NCBI RefSeq assembly: GCF_014898055.3
Contig: NW_023601543.1
Span: 11,741,314 to 11,805,313, forward strand
DNA from: Talpa occidentalis
Lineage: Eukaryota > Chordata > Mammalia > Eulipotyphla > Talpidae
Direction: 5' to 3'
DNA length: 64,000 bases
Of this stretch, positions 51,200-61,769 are shown one piece after another. The number at the start of each line of letters is the position of its first letter. The stretch's first letter is position 1. The notes under the pieces were generated by a model, which searched no databases, was not told the origin of the DNA, and saw nothing but the letters and a program-made list of their open reading frames with translations. The position numbers were made by a program, and so were the translations under genes.

Positions 51200-51900
51200 C
51201 CTGCCCTCCTCAACGCTCTCAGCTCAGGGGTCCCCAAAGAGAAGAAAGCAAGCCGCAGTGGGGATCGAGATGGAGGTAGGGATTGGGGGGTCCACCCGGG
51301 TCACTCCTCAAGCCAGGAAAGAAGAGGGGCTAGCCCCCCCCCCCCGCCCCCCAACACGCCACCCCGGGAGCCCGGGCTTTCCCCGCAGCAGACCAACCTG
51401 GCCGAGCAGGTGTGATCAGCTGGGCGTGGTACTTTCGTCCCAGTAGCCGGCGATGAACGGCGGGTGGCAACGCTGGGCTTCGCGCTGGCCGGGGCACCCC
51501 GGCCCGACCGGCGGCGGGCAGAGCCTCTGCAGTGCAGCCCGGTGCTGGCCGCGCCGTCGCCTAGCAACCGGCCGGCCGATTTAAAGGGACCGGGGCGCGG
51601 GAGCCCCGCGCTGCGGCCAGGCGTTGCCCGCCGGCGGTCCAAAGCCGCCGGGGCACTGAGCATGCCTTGTCCGGAGGGCGCCGCGGCGCCCGGTGTTTGT
51701 GAGAAACCGGTGCTCAAATCGCGGGAGAGCGGAGCTGGAGTCCGAGTGGGAAGGGGCGAGAAACTGCGAGGCAGCCCACCTCGCGGCCCCTTATGCCGGA
51801 GGGTCGCGGTGACTCACAAAGCCACCTGGACGGCGCGACTGTGACGGTGGGAGGGAGTGGCCGGGGTGAATCGCGGGGCCCGCCCTTTAGTAACATGATG
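51200..51900 (-). promoter_or_regulatory. CCDC160: CpG-island promoter, probably of CCDC160
   Basis: A CG-dense block about 8 kb upstream of the CCDC160 coding exon, matching the gene's roughly 9-kb span in human as I recall it. No TATA box was seen. The clearest minus-strand splice donor is GTGAGT at 51812-51817 (GGCTTT|gtgagt), which would put a leader exon just above 51818; exon boundaries are uncertain. Overlapping open frames up to 138 codons on both strands have the Ala/Arg/Pro/Gly composition of GC-rich non-coding DNA. The island could also drive an upstream antisense transcript. Confidence 0.65.
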
Positions 51901-53320
51901 TCCAGGAGGGTTAGCCCTGGAAGGTCGCCTGGGTTTAGTTGAGAGTCCCTACCAAAGCGGGAATTGTATCCTGCCCTACACACTCTCCACGTCCCCAGCC
52001 CCACCCCCCCCCCCCTGCCGCTCAGCACCGTGGTCTGCCTGGAATTTCTGCGTGAGACCAAAGTTCTAAGACCTGTGTCAGAAGTGCGGTGCTCCCCTGG
52101 TCCTTAGGAGAGACTGGGCTTGTGTCTCAGTAGCCTATGGTTTCCTCATTTACCCCCCTGTAACTTCTCTAAACCACTCATGTGGCTCTTCAATGTGGTT
52201 GAGTTGAAAATCTTTTGGCGACACTAGTGGTTGTGTCGCCTGGTTTCCTCTTATCAGCCCCCCTCTTGCCACATATATTGCCCCCCCCCACCTCCGCAGT
52301 TCTCCCAGTTTCAAAGGTTACTCACTAGATACAGGATTTGTTTGGTGACACAAGCCCAGGTTCTTCATTGTGTCCTAAGTTGCTCATGGTATTTGCTGAA
52401 CTTGGTTCAGTTCTTGGACCAACCCGGTTGCCCAAAGATGGTTCCTCTATCACCAAATCATTCACACCCCCTGGCTGTGGTCTGATCCCAGCCATGTAAA
52501 CCCAGTAACCCAGTGTGGGGCAGAGGGAAAGAAGAGCTGGGCACACTCGGTGGGGCCTGAAGTAGAGAGGGACTGTTTTCCCAAACAGTACTAATGACTT
52601 TTAGGAAAGGTAGTACTTTCTAGGAAACATAAGGGTGAAAGGAAACATTGTTCCTGGGATCTCAAGTGACAGTAGGTTTCAGCACATTTAAGAAGTGACA
52701 GTCTAATTGATAACAACCTGGCAGGGGAGTGACTTAGAAACAATACCAAGGCATATGTCAACAATTCAAAATGGCTTGGGAACCAGATCTAACAGGTGTT
52801 AGAGAGCTGGCAAGGCTGCATTCAAGAACCTGAAGGCCTACTTCTCAAGTCTCCTTTTTCCTCCTTAGAGAACCCATGTCAACAAGAATTGCAGGCAAGA
52901 AGAGGACTAATGTCAATGTCTGTCTTTGTATGGAATGGTGGGATTGTGACAAAGCTTCTTTGCATTTATTGTTGCTTTGTATGTGTGCTTTGTTTTAATT
53001 ATTTTGAAAAGGTTTCATTTTGTTTGATATAAGGTCCCTTATTAATATAAGCCTCTTCCTTGCTCTCTGTCTCTGTTTTCTTTTTTGTACAATGGTAATA
53101 TTAATTGTGCCTAACATAGGTGTGCCTGGGAGATCTTATATCCATCTCTCTCATTTTCTGACATTCATGTATTCCAACAGCTGGCAATGAACAGTAATAG
53201 TTTTTAAACTATTAACATACATAATAAAATTGTATTTTAAAACAATTTAATTTAGCCTTCTTTTACTTCCTCTTAATATCTCTGTTCCTTTTCTTAAATC
53301 TCCCCCAACTCCCATATGTT
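51901..53320. other. Upstream flank of CCDC160, nothing recognised
   Basis: Two C-rich runs (52005-52015 and 52279-52290) and no assigned repeat or gene. Open frames are short. Confidence 0.5.
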
Positions 53321-53680
53321 CAAGTAATGATTGCTGAGCAGTTCAATATGCCTGGAATTAGGCTAAAAGCTAGAAGAATTCAGGTAGACAAATGTGATAA
53401 ATACAACAATGAAAGATTTACAAATGAAGGATGGGCTCAGAGGAAGGAGTGGTCAATCCAATAGGAAAGGAAGTTTTAAGCTCCTTGGAAATTGAACCAC
53501 CTGGGTCTTGAAAGATGAATAGTAGTTCCAGGAGGTGAAGCACAGGGAATAGCATGTGTAAAGGCACAAAAACATGCAATAGCATGATAGGGTGGGAAAC
53601 CTTAAAAAAATCAAGTTTACTACAGCTTAAAGAGCAAGGCAGTAAAAGGAGCTGGAGTGAGAGTAAAAGCCTACAGAAAA
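53320..53680 (-). repeat. L2-like remnant
   Basis: GATTGCTGAGCAGTTCAATATGCCTGGAATTAGG...TCTTGAAAGATGAATAGTAG...AGGAGGTGAAGCACAGGGAATAGCATGTGTAAAGGC resembles a reversed old L2 3' half. Confidence 0.6.
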
Positions 53681-53859
53681 CAGTACTACATGTAGCTGAA
53701 AGTGATTTTGGTTTAACAAATTAAAATACTTGAAATTCTAAATATTTGCATTCATCTAGCTGATTCACCTTACAAAACTTTCAGTTTGATTCTGAAAATA
53801 TTTATTGATTTATTTCAACATGCTGAGCAGTGTTTAAGTACTTGACACTCAAAAATTAG

Positions 53860-54876
53860 TAAGATCAATGAACCCAAGCACAGGAAATATGAAGAAAACT
53901 ACACCAAAGCACATGATAATCAAATTGCTTAAAACCATTGATAAAGAAAATGTTAAGAGTAGTCAGAACAAAAGGACATGGGGACAGGAGTTTTCTCCTT
54001 AGGAAAAAAAAAATACAAGGCATTTTTTTTTTTTGCACAGTTGAATATCTATAAAGAAGGGAAAGTAAAAGATGGCAACCTATATTTCTTTACCCAGTAA
54101 ATTCAAGACAAAGGCAAAATAAAGGCTTTCCTCAGACATACAAAAACTGAAAGAATTCATCACCACAAGAATATAGAGAAACCAAACAAAGGGTCAGACA
54201 AAGACGAATTTTAAGACCAAGCCTTGAAAGCTGACCATAGAATTGAGGCATCCTGAGGGGTGGGGGAGCAGGAGTGAGAACAGAGTTGGGAGATAGTGAC
54301 AATGGTAGAGGAATCTGGGTGCTTTGGTAGTGGGTGTGCTTTTGTCACTATGCCTGAAGGGGGAGATCCTATACTTCCAAAAACACTAGCAAGGATGTAA
54401 ACCAATGGTACTTCAATAAAAAAATTTTAAAAATGGGCCTCCCTGGTGGTGCAAGGGGTTAAGACGCAACCTATGAATCTGTCCGCAGCCTCTGCAGCAC
54501 GAGTTCGATCCCTGGCCAGGGAGCTACCCACAGGGCACAGCAGACCTCTCCTGAGTCTCCCACTGCTCCCCTCAGCAGTGTATTTCAGTCAGTCTGCCTG
54601 TTCTTTTCCTCACTCTGTCTCTGGTGAATCCTCTCACCCCCCACACCTCTGGCCTGTACCCCAGCTCTTGTATGCATAAATAAATAAATCTTTAAAAAAT
54701 TTAAAAAATTGATCATCACAAGACCTGTACTCTAAGAAATTTTAAAAGAGGTCCTTCAGTCTTGATGCAGGATGAAAATCTATATCTACACAAAAGAATA
54801 CAGAGCACTAGCAATAGTAAATATTTGGGAAGGTATAGACTTCTCTTATTTAGATTTCTTTAAGATAATCAACTGT
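53860..54876 (+). mobile_element. L1 fragment, interrupted by a SINE
   Basis: AATTCAAGACAAAGGCAAAATAAAGGC...CAGACATACAAAAACTGAAAGAATTCATCACC, then after the SINE AGACCTGTACTCTAAGAAATTTTAAAAGAGG resemble a forward, old L1. Confidence 0.65.
54434..54697 (+). mobile_element. tRNA-derived SINE, subtype B
   Basis: TGGGCCTCCCTGGTGGTGCAAGGGGTTAAGACGC head, GAGTTCGATCCC B box, tail TATGCATAAATAAATAAATCTTT. Flanked by AAAATTTTAAAAA-like repeats. Confidence 0.93.
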
Positions 54877-55153
54877 GGGCCTCCCTGGTGGCGCAAGGGG
54901 TTAAGATGCAATCTATGAAGCTAACTACAGCCACTGCAGCACAAGTTTGATCCCCGGCCAGGGAGCTACCCACATGGTGCAGCAGACCTCTCCTGTCTCA
55001 CACGCTGCTCTCCTCTGCAGTGTATTTCAGTGGATATGCCTATTCTGCTCCTCATTCTGTCTCTGGTGAACCCTCTCAACCCCGCCCTCCGTACCTCTGG
55101 CCTAGACCCCAGTTCTTGTATGCAGAAATAAGTAAATGTTTAAAAAAAAAAAA
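54877..55153 (+). mobile_element. tRNA-derived SINE, subtype B
   Basis: GGGCCTCCCTGGTGGCGCAAGGGGTTAAGATGC head to TATGCAGAAATAAGTAAATG plus A run. Directly abuts an L1 3' end; TAATC occurs on both sides. Confidence 0.9.
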
Positions 55154-55500
55154 GTTAATCTCATGCAATTTGCAGCAACATGGATGGAGCTGGAAGGGAT
55201 CATGCTCAGCGAAATAAGCCAGAAAGAAAAAGAAAAATACCGGATGGTCTCATTCATAGCAGGAATTTAGAAAACCTAAATAAAGGACCAGGAAAAAGAC
55301 TAATTATAATAAAGCAAAAATCAAAATCAACAAGCAATGATAAACCAGAGACACACTATGGGGGTGGGGGTGAGGAAGAGAGATTAGGGTCAAAATAAGG
55401 GGGGTGGGAATTATATGGAGAATATAACCAAGATGAAAATGCATAGATTGTGTAAAAATGAAAAATGATGTAAAAATATATGAAATTTTAAAAAAATTAA
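55154..55500 (+). mobile_element. 5'-truncated young L1 3' end
   Basis: GCAGCAACATGGATGGAGCTGGAAGG, ATGCTCAGCGAAATAAGCCAGA, AATGATAAACCAGAGACACACTATG, a G-rich tract at 55359-55410 and the end AAATGATGTAAAAATATATG. Same family as 25975 and 40363. Confidence 0.88.
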
Positions 55501-55639
55501 ATTATAGATTTTCTAGAGAATCCACCCACAAAATAAAATAAAATAAATTCTAAGCTATTTAACATTGCCTATAATAGTCCATAATAGTCCACAAAACCTA
55601 TATATCCATAATAGTCCTCTCATATAATACTATAGACAT

Positions 55640-56010
55640 ATTGATGTTTTTTTAGTTCCTCACACTTGGCCAATTCTTTCCACTTCATGTCCTGGACCCT
55701 CTTCCTGATATATTGTTTCCATGTTTTCTGCATAGTTAACTCCTAGCAAACTTCATATCTCAACTTAACAGTTACTTTCTCAGAGTTGTTCCTGACCACC
55801 TAGTCAAATGCTATTTCCTTTAGAAAACAGATCATAATTTATGATTCAATATTTATTCTAGGTTTATTTATTTAAGATCTGTTCCCCCAATTAGCTCTAA
55901 TTATCAGGACTGTGGAGGTTTTATTTGCTATCTTCCCTCTCCATGCACAGGACTTAGAATGGTGTTTGGCACATAGCAGGAGTTCAAGAAGCATATGCTA
56001 AATAATTGAC
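55640..56010 (+). repeat. L2 3' end
   Basis: AACTTCATATCTCAACTTAACAG...AGAGTTGTTCCTGACCACC...AGAATGGTGTTTGGCACATAGCAGGAGTTCAAG is a forward L2 terminus. Confidence 0.75.
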
Positions 56011-57682
56011 TTCTCTTCCTTGAAGCAGGCCCAGGTGAGAAGTACAATTACAAAGAGAAGGCTTAGAACCAAGAGTATGAGATAACAGTAATATTCATAA
56101 AGACAAGGCCAAATTAAGACATATTTGTGAATGGGCCCACAATGCTTATCGCCATATAACCTCAATTACTTTCCCCTGATTAATATTTAATGAGTAAAAC
56201 CTTCCTCAATAACTTAATACATGACTTTAATTATTGTTATCTACACTTTAGTTAAATGAAATAGACAACCACCTACAAATAGCATGTATTTGTTGTGTTG
56301 ACTTAGAAGTTCCTCTGCTAGATCTCTGAAAATATTTTCCAATAGACCCAACATTATCCATGGTGGTTACTTTCCTTTGGTCTGTTCATGATGTTTAATC
56401 CATAACTCATTTACCAATTTAATACTATTAATCGAACACTACTAGGTGCCAGCAACTATTTTAGCACCGAGGCTACAATAATAAAATGGATCAAATCCTT
56501 CTCCCCATGGATCTTATATCTATGTGATCAAACAAAAGGAAAAATATATAAAATGATGGAAGACAGCACAGTACAGGGATGGGGAGCGGGGGGCTGCAAT
56601 CTTAGCCCATTACAAGCATGCTTTATCTCTCACATTTTTCAGAAAGGATTTAAGGTAGATATTGTTTATAGAACTTAATTATCACAAATAAAATAATAAC
56701 ACTGATAAAGCTTCATCTGGGAAACTTTAAAAAAAAAAAAAAAACATACCTCCTCCCCTAGGGCCTTAAGACAAGCAGAGAACTGCTCTGGCTTTAAGTC
56801 ACTGACAAGCTATCACAATCTAGGGCAAGGTCTCCAGAAGGCAATGGCTAGAGAGGATAAGAGACTGAAAGTAACAATGGAAATTCCAGGAAGAAAGAAA
56901 TGAGGCAAGAAGGAACACACACTTCTTGCTGATGATATGAAAGCGTGTGTGGACACACAGTCCCCACTTTTCAATTGTCACTCGGTGGTCTTTTCTCTCC
57001 CCAGATATAATTACTTCTGACAGCTATCTCTTGTGTATTTGACATATTGTAATACTATTGTTCCACTTAGCAAGTTTAGATGTAATTTTTACCAAGACAT
57101 GTAATTGCTTGTGCCATATCATCCAGAATATTCTCCCATGTAAGGTAGTGACTAATTTGCATAATTTTGATTCTTATTCTATCCCCCAAACAAATATTGC
57201 ATTTTGGACCTTTTTTAAGACTGGGCGTGAAAAAGCAAGATCATAAAATCGATGCAAGATTTCAAAAAGCATCCCTAGCACCATAGTAATGATTAAACCA
57301 GGAGGGACAGTTGTTAACACAGAACATAGAACATATTGTAGATGAAGGTAAGCAGGATGGGTCTGGGCAACCAAAATAATTCTAAAGCCATGGATTCATA
57401 TGACTGAGATCCTTATGTCCAGGTTAAGGAGTGAGCATATGAGCTGAGCCTGTCTATAATAGTTTCTTTCTTATGAGAACTTTTTATCCCTTTTCTTATG
57501 AGCAAGAGCCTCCTTATTTTGATGACTTTATAAATTTCTCCTGAAAACTGCAAGGGTTTTAATGAACAAGTGCTAATGTTTTTTTTTTTTTTTTGTATTT
57601 GAAGCAATTCATTACACTGTCATTGAAATAAAATTAAATTACTTCTTTTACATTTTAAAAATTTATTTAAATTTATTTATTT
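56011..57682. other. Intergenic stretch, mostly unassigned
   Basis: 56430-56580 (ACACTACTAGGTGCCAGCAACTATTTTAGCACCGAGG...) looks like a reversed L2 end. A 17-A run is at 56729-56745. Nothing else recognised. Confidence 0.5.
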
Positions 57683-57702
57683 AAAATTGATTACTTCTAA
57701 GG

Positions 57703-57972
57703 GGCCTCCCTGGTGGCACAAGGGGTTAAGCATTGCACTATGAAGCAAACGCAGCCTCTACAGCACGAGTTCGATCCCCAGACAGCCGAGGAGCAACCCA
57801 CATGGTGCAGCAGACCCCTCCTGCTTCGCCCGCTGCTCCCCTTAGTAGTGTGTTTCACTCAGTCTGCCTAATGTACCCCACTCTGTCTCTGGAGAATCCT
57901 CTCACCCCCCACACCTCTGGCCTGTACCCCAGCTCTTGTATGCATAAATAAATAAATCTTTAAAAAAATAAT
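57703..57972 (+). mobile_element. tRNA-derived SINE, subtype B, long target duplication
   Basis: GGCCTCCCTGGTGGCACAAGGGGTTAAGC head to TATGCATAAATAAATAAATC tail. A perfect 20-bp target-site duplication begins AAAATTGATTACTTC at 57683-57702 and 57973-57992. Confidence 0.96.
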
Positions 57973-58085
57973 AAAATTGATTACTTCTAAGGCTCAGGTT
58001 ATGATTATCAGATGGAATATTTGAGGGATTTTTTCTAATTTAACTTTATTTGTATGCAAAATTCATAGAAGAAAGTCTTAAGTTG

Positions 58086-58353
58086 GGGGCCTCCCTGGTG
58101 GCGCAAGGGGTTAAGCACCACACTATGAAGCAATCCACAGCTTCTGCAGTACAAGTTCGATCCCCAAGCAGCCAGGGAGCAACCCACATGGTGCAGCAGA
58201 CCTCTTCTGTCTCGCCCGCTGCTCCCCTCAGGAGTGTATTTCAGTCTGCATGTTCTGTTCCCCACTCTGTCTCTGGTGAATCCTCTCACCCCCCTGCATT
58301 TCTGGCCTGTACCCCAGATCTTGTATTTATTTATTATAAATCTTAAAAAAAAA
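58086..58353 (+). mobile_element. tRNA-derived SINE, subtype B
   Basis: GGGGCCTCCCTGGTGGCGCAAGGGGTTAAGCACC head; tail scrambled to TTGTATTTATTTATTATAAATC. AGAAAGTCTT / AGAAAATCTT on the two sides. Confidence 0.92.
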
Positions 58354-58620
58354 AGAAAATCTTGTTTAAATCCAATTCTTCAATTTCCTAATCTGAATCA
58401 TAATCAGATCAATCAAGAAATGTATTTTTTAATCTTTCTATTTGTTTCACTTCATCATTGAATAAAAAATTCTAGTTCTACATGTTCTTCTTCTGGAGGT
58501 TGTAATTGACTTGATGTCCGATAGGCACAGACATACATTCTTTCAATTTCACTAGATGGGGTGGGGGATGATGTGTCTTTTTAAATTCTATCCAAGTCTT
58601 CAAGGGCCTCTAAAATGAGA

Positions 58621-58706
58621 TTAAGTTTTGTAGTAAGAGCTCGAATCTGGTGGAAACCAGTATTGAATTAAGTTTTGTAGTAATAGCCTGAATCTGGTGG
58701 AAACCA
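58621..58706 (+). repeat. Two-copy direct tandem duplication
   Basis: TTAAGTTTTGTAGTAAGAGC...CTGGTGGAAACCAG at 58621-58660 is repeated at 58668-58706 with a few changes, giving a period of about 47 bp. Confidence 0.9.
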
Positions 58707-58741
58707 TGTTCATCCGTTTTTCTCCTAAGAAAAAACTCCCA

Positions 58742-58974
58742 GGGCTTCCCTGGTGGCCTAAGGGTTAAGTCTCAGTGCTATCAGCACTATGGCCTGAGTT
58801 TGATCACCAGCACACCTTTCCTCTCTCCCCAGGTGCTCCCCTTAGCAGTACATTTCAGTAAATCCACCTGTTCTGCTCCACACTCTGTCTCTGCTGAATC
58901 CTCTCAACCCCCCCACACCTTTGGCCTACACTGCAGTCCTTTTATGCAAAAATAAATTAAAAAAAGAAAGAAGA
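58742..58974 (+). mobile_element. tRNA-derived SINE, divergent B-like copy
   Basis: GGGCTTCCCTGGTGGCCTAAGGGTTAAGTC head, shortened tRNA part, tail ATGCAAAAATAAATT. Duplication AAAAACTCCCA at 58731-58741 and 58975-58985. Confidence 0.92.
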
Positions 58975-59242
58975 AAAAACTCCCACCCCAAATTTTCTAT
59001 ACTGAAGTGATATTCAGTTTGGTGCTTAATATACTCAGTAATGTGTCTCTCATAGGATGTACGTGTATACCTGTGCCATCATCATAATAGTATGTAGTCC
59101 TGGTATAAAGTTCTGAACTAAATAGTTGATCAATACTTTCCCCATGTTCTTGATAACCATATGAATAACCCAAGTTTATTTAAAGATGTCCTCTGTCTCC
59201 TTTTCTTCCTTGTCCTCAGTATGGCCTCTTAAGTGACTTTGG

Positions 59243-59534
59243 GGGCTTCCCTGGTGGCTCAAGGGGTTAAGCACCACACTATGAAGCAATCCGCAGCTTC
59301 TGCAGCACAAGTTCGATCCCCAGCCGGCCAGAGAGAAACCCACATGGCGCAGCAGACCTCTCCTGACTCTCCCGCTGCTCCCCTCAGCAGTGTATTTCAG
59401 TCAGTCTGTCTGTTCTGTTCCCCACTCTGTCCCTGGCGAATCCTCTCACCCCCCTGCACCTCTGGCCTGTACCCCAGCTCTTGTATGCATAAATAAATAA
59501 ATCTCTGAAAAAAAGAATATTAAAAAATAAAAAA
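59243..59534 (+). mobile_element. tRNA-derived SINE, subtype B
   Basis: GGGCTTCCCTGGTGGCTCAAGGGGTTAAGCACC head to TATGCATAAATAAATAAATCTCTG and an extended A-rich tail. Perfect 12-bp duplication AAGTGACTTTGG at 59231-59242 and 59535-59546. Confidence 0.95.
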
Positions 59535-59546
59535 AAGTGACTTTGG

Positions 59547-60119
59547 ACATGGGAAACTTCATTTTAATCATATTCCTTCCCTTTTCTGTATGTTGCCCCT
59601 AACTTTGTGTATCATTTTACTGAACTTGCTTCAAATTCACATCTTGAACTCATCCAGCACCCTATTCTTCCTTAGATGTCTTATAACATCTAGGTGAAGT
59701 GGTACACATGGGCTTATTAACTCTTTCCTTAAGTGCTTGACTAATCTTCATCTTTAATGACTTTTTCACCAGGATCATCTAGTTTTGTTTCCTAGTTTTC
59801 TTTGTTCTCACTTGCTTCTATTATAGTCATCTTTTCTTTTTCTTTCCTATTTTGTGGCTTCTATTTCCTTGACTGATGACATGTGGATGTGCTATTTATC
59901 AATTCTTTTGATATTTTCCAATTTGCTATATCACTAAAATTACTAGCCTGTGGATTTCTGAGTTTTCCTGCTTTTATAACTTTTGGAGAACTGAACTCAG
60001 CTTCTGTTTTCACCTGGCAACCACTTGTAGTGGCTCACCAATAAGTCCTTATTGGTACCACTGACCTCAGAGCCTGCCCCAAACCCTGAGCTAATTTTTG
60101 TTTGTGATGTGAGGTAGGG
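59547..60119. other. Intergenic stretch, nothing recognised
   Basis: T-rich sequence with no assigned repeat or gene. Confidence 0.45.
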
Positions 60120-60239
60120 TTACGACTTCATTATTTGCATATGAATATTTAGTTGTCCCAGTACAAATTATTGAAAAGATCATTCATGATCATTGGTTTA
60201 TGAACTTATTTCTGAACTCTCAATGCTATGTTTATTCTT

Positions 60240-60552
60240 TTTTTTTTTTATAGAGGCATGTTTTTCTTTATTTATTTGTTTGCTTGTTTGTTTGTTTTGT
60301 TTATACATGCACTGGGTACAGTCAGAAGCGCGGGAGGGTGAGAGAATTCACCAGAGCCAGAGCGGGGAGCAGAGCAGGCAGAAGGACCGAAGTACACTGC
60401 TGAGGGGAGCAGCGGGTGGCAGGAGAGGTCTGCGCGCCGTGTGGGACCCTCCTCCGGTGGCCGGGGAGCAGCCGGGGATTGAACCGGCGCCGCAGAGGCC
60501 GTGGGCAGCTTCGCAACCCAGCGCTCTACCGCTGCGCCACCGGGGAGGCCCC
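60240..60552 (-). mobile_element. tRNA-derived SINE, subtype A, in L1
   Basis: Expanded reversed tail (TTTATTTGTTTGCTTG) then ACATGCACTGGGTACAGTCAGAAGCG through CACCGGGGAGGCCCC. 15-bp duplication GCTATGTTTATTCTT at 60225-60239 and 60553-60567. Confidence 0.95.
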
Positions 60553-60836
60553 GCTATGTTTATTCTTATGCCAGCAACACACTGTGTTAATTGCTGTAGC
60601 TTTATGATAAGTTTTGGAATCAGAAAGTGTCAGTCCTTTCTCTTTGTTTTTTTTCAAGATTGTGTCAACTATTCTGGCTCTCTCGCAACCATATGAATTT
60701 GTAGTATCAGATTGCCCATTTCTGTTAAAAAGGCTGCTGGAATTTTGACAGGTATTGCATTGACTCTGTAGATCAATTTGGAGAGTATTGCCATCTTAAC
60801 GATATTAAAGTCTTCCAATTCATGAGTACAGCAGTG

Positions 60837-60851
60837 GTGTGTGTGTGTGTC
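60837..60851 (+). repeat. Short (TG)n run
   Basis: Seven to eight TG units inside the L1 fragment. Confidence 0.9.
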
Positions 60852-60918
60852 TTTCTATTTATTTGGGTCTTTAATTTCTTTTGATAATATTTTGTAATTT
60901 TCAGTCTTGTGCTTCTTT

Positions 60919-61186
60919 CTTTTTTTTTTTTTTAAAGATTTGTTTATTTATACAAGCACCGGGTACAGTCAGAAGCGCGGGAGGGTGAGAGAATTCACCA
61001 GAGCCAGAGCAGGAAGCAGAACAGGCAGAAGGACCGAAGCACACTGATGAGGGAAGCAGCCGGTGGCAGGAGAGGTCTGTGCACCACATGGGACCCTCGC
61101 CCTGTGGCCGGGGATTGAACCGGCGCTGAGAGGCTGCGGGCAGCTTTGCAACCCGGCGCTCAACCGCTGCTCCACCAGGGAGGCCC
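60919..61186 (-). mobile_element. tRNA-derived SINE, subtype A, in L1
   Basis: TTTAAAGATTTGTTTATTTATACAAGCACCGGG through CACCAGGGAGGCCC. Preceded by CTTGTGCTTCTTT at 60906-60918 and followed by CTGTGCTTCTTT at 61187-61198. Confidence 0.95.
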
Positions 61187-61198
61187 CTGTGCTTCTTT

Positions 61199-61471
61199 TT
61201 TTTTGAAAAAAGATTTATTTATTTATGCATACAAGAGCTGGGGTACAGGTCAGCCATGTGGGGGGTGAGAAGACTCACCAGAGACAGAGTGGGGAACAGA
61301 ACAGGCAGACTGACTGAAATACACTGCTGAGGGGAGTAGCAGGTGAGACAGGAGAGGTCTGCTTCGCCATATGAGTTGCTCCCTGGCGGGCCGGGGCTCA
61401 AACTCATGCTGCACAGGCTTCAGATTGCTTCATAGTGTGATGCTTAACCCCTTGCACCACCAGGGAGGTCG
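61199..61471 (-). mobile_element. SINE subtype B, tandem to the preceding element
   Basis: AAAGATTTATTTATTTATGCATACAAGAGCTGGGG through CACCAGGGAGGTC. Bounded by the second and third copies of the target sequence (CTTGTGCTTCTTTT at 61472-61485). Confidence 0.95.
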
Positions 61472-61769
61472 CTTGTGCTTCTTTTGTGTTAAATTTATTC
61501 CCAAGTATTTTATTCTTCTGATGTTATTACAAATGGGATTATGTTCTTAATTTCATTTCTGGAGTGATCATTGCTAGTATATAGAAGTACAAATTATTTT
61601 AAAAAAAAGAAGTACAATTATTTTTGTATATTGATCATTTATCCTGCTTCCTTGTACTGGCTTATTAGCTCTAACAGTTTTTTTTTTTTTTTGTGAATTA
61701 TTTAGGATTTTCTACACATAAGATGCATTCATAAATTTAAAATGATCAAAATAAGAACTCTCCATTTAA

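Larger units (their letters stand above)
43462..51200 (-). other. CCDC160: CCDC160 upstream intron(s), SINE-free
   Basis: About 7.7 kb between the coding exon and the CpG island. It contains MIR remnants and three microsatellites (separate entries), a C run at 50628-50639 and an A run at 50868-50885. I cannot place any additional non-coding exon with confidence. Confidence 0.55.
60120..61740 (-). mobile_element. L1 ORF2 fragment carrying three SINEs
   Basis: Reversed L1: 60120-60239 (TTTATGAACTTATTTCTGAACTCTCAATGC), 60568-60905 (CAAGATTGTGTCAACTATTCTGGC...GGTATTGCATTGACTCTGTAGATCAATTTGG), 61486-61740 (TTATTCCCAAGTATTTTATTCTT...). Reading is continuous once the SINEs are removed. Confidence 0.85.

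Noticed and set aside
51301..51844. Open frames of 138 and 126 codons on opposite strands
   Set aside because: They overlap each other in a CpG island and have the composition of GC-rich non-coding DNA.
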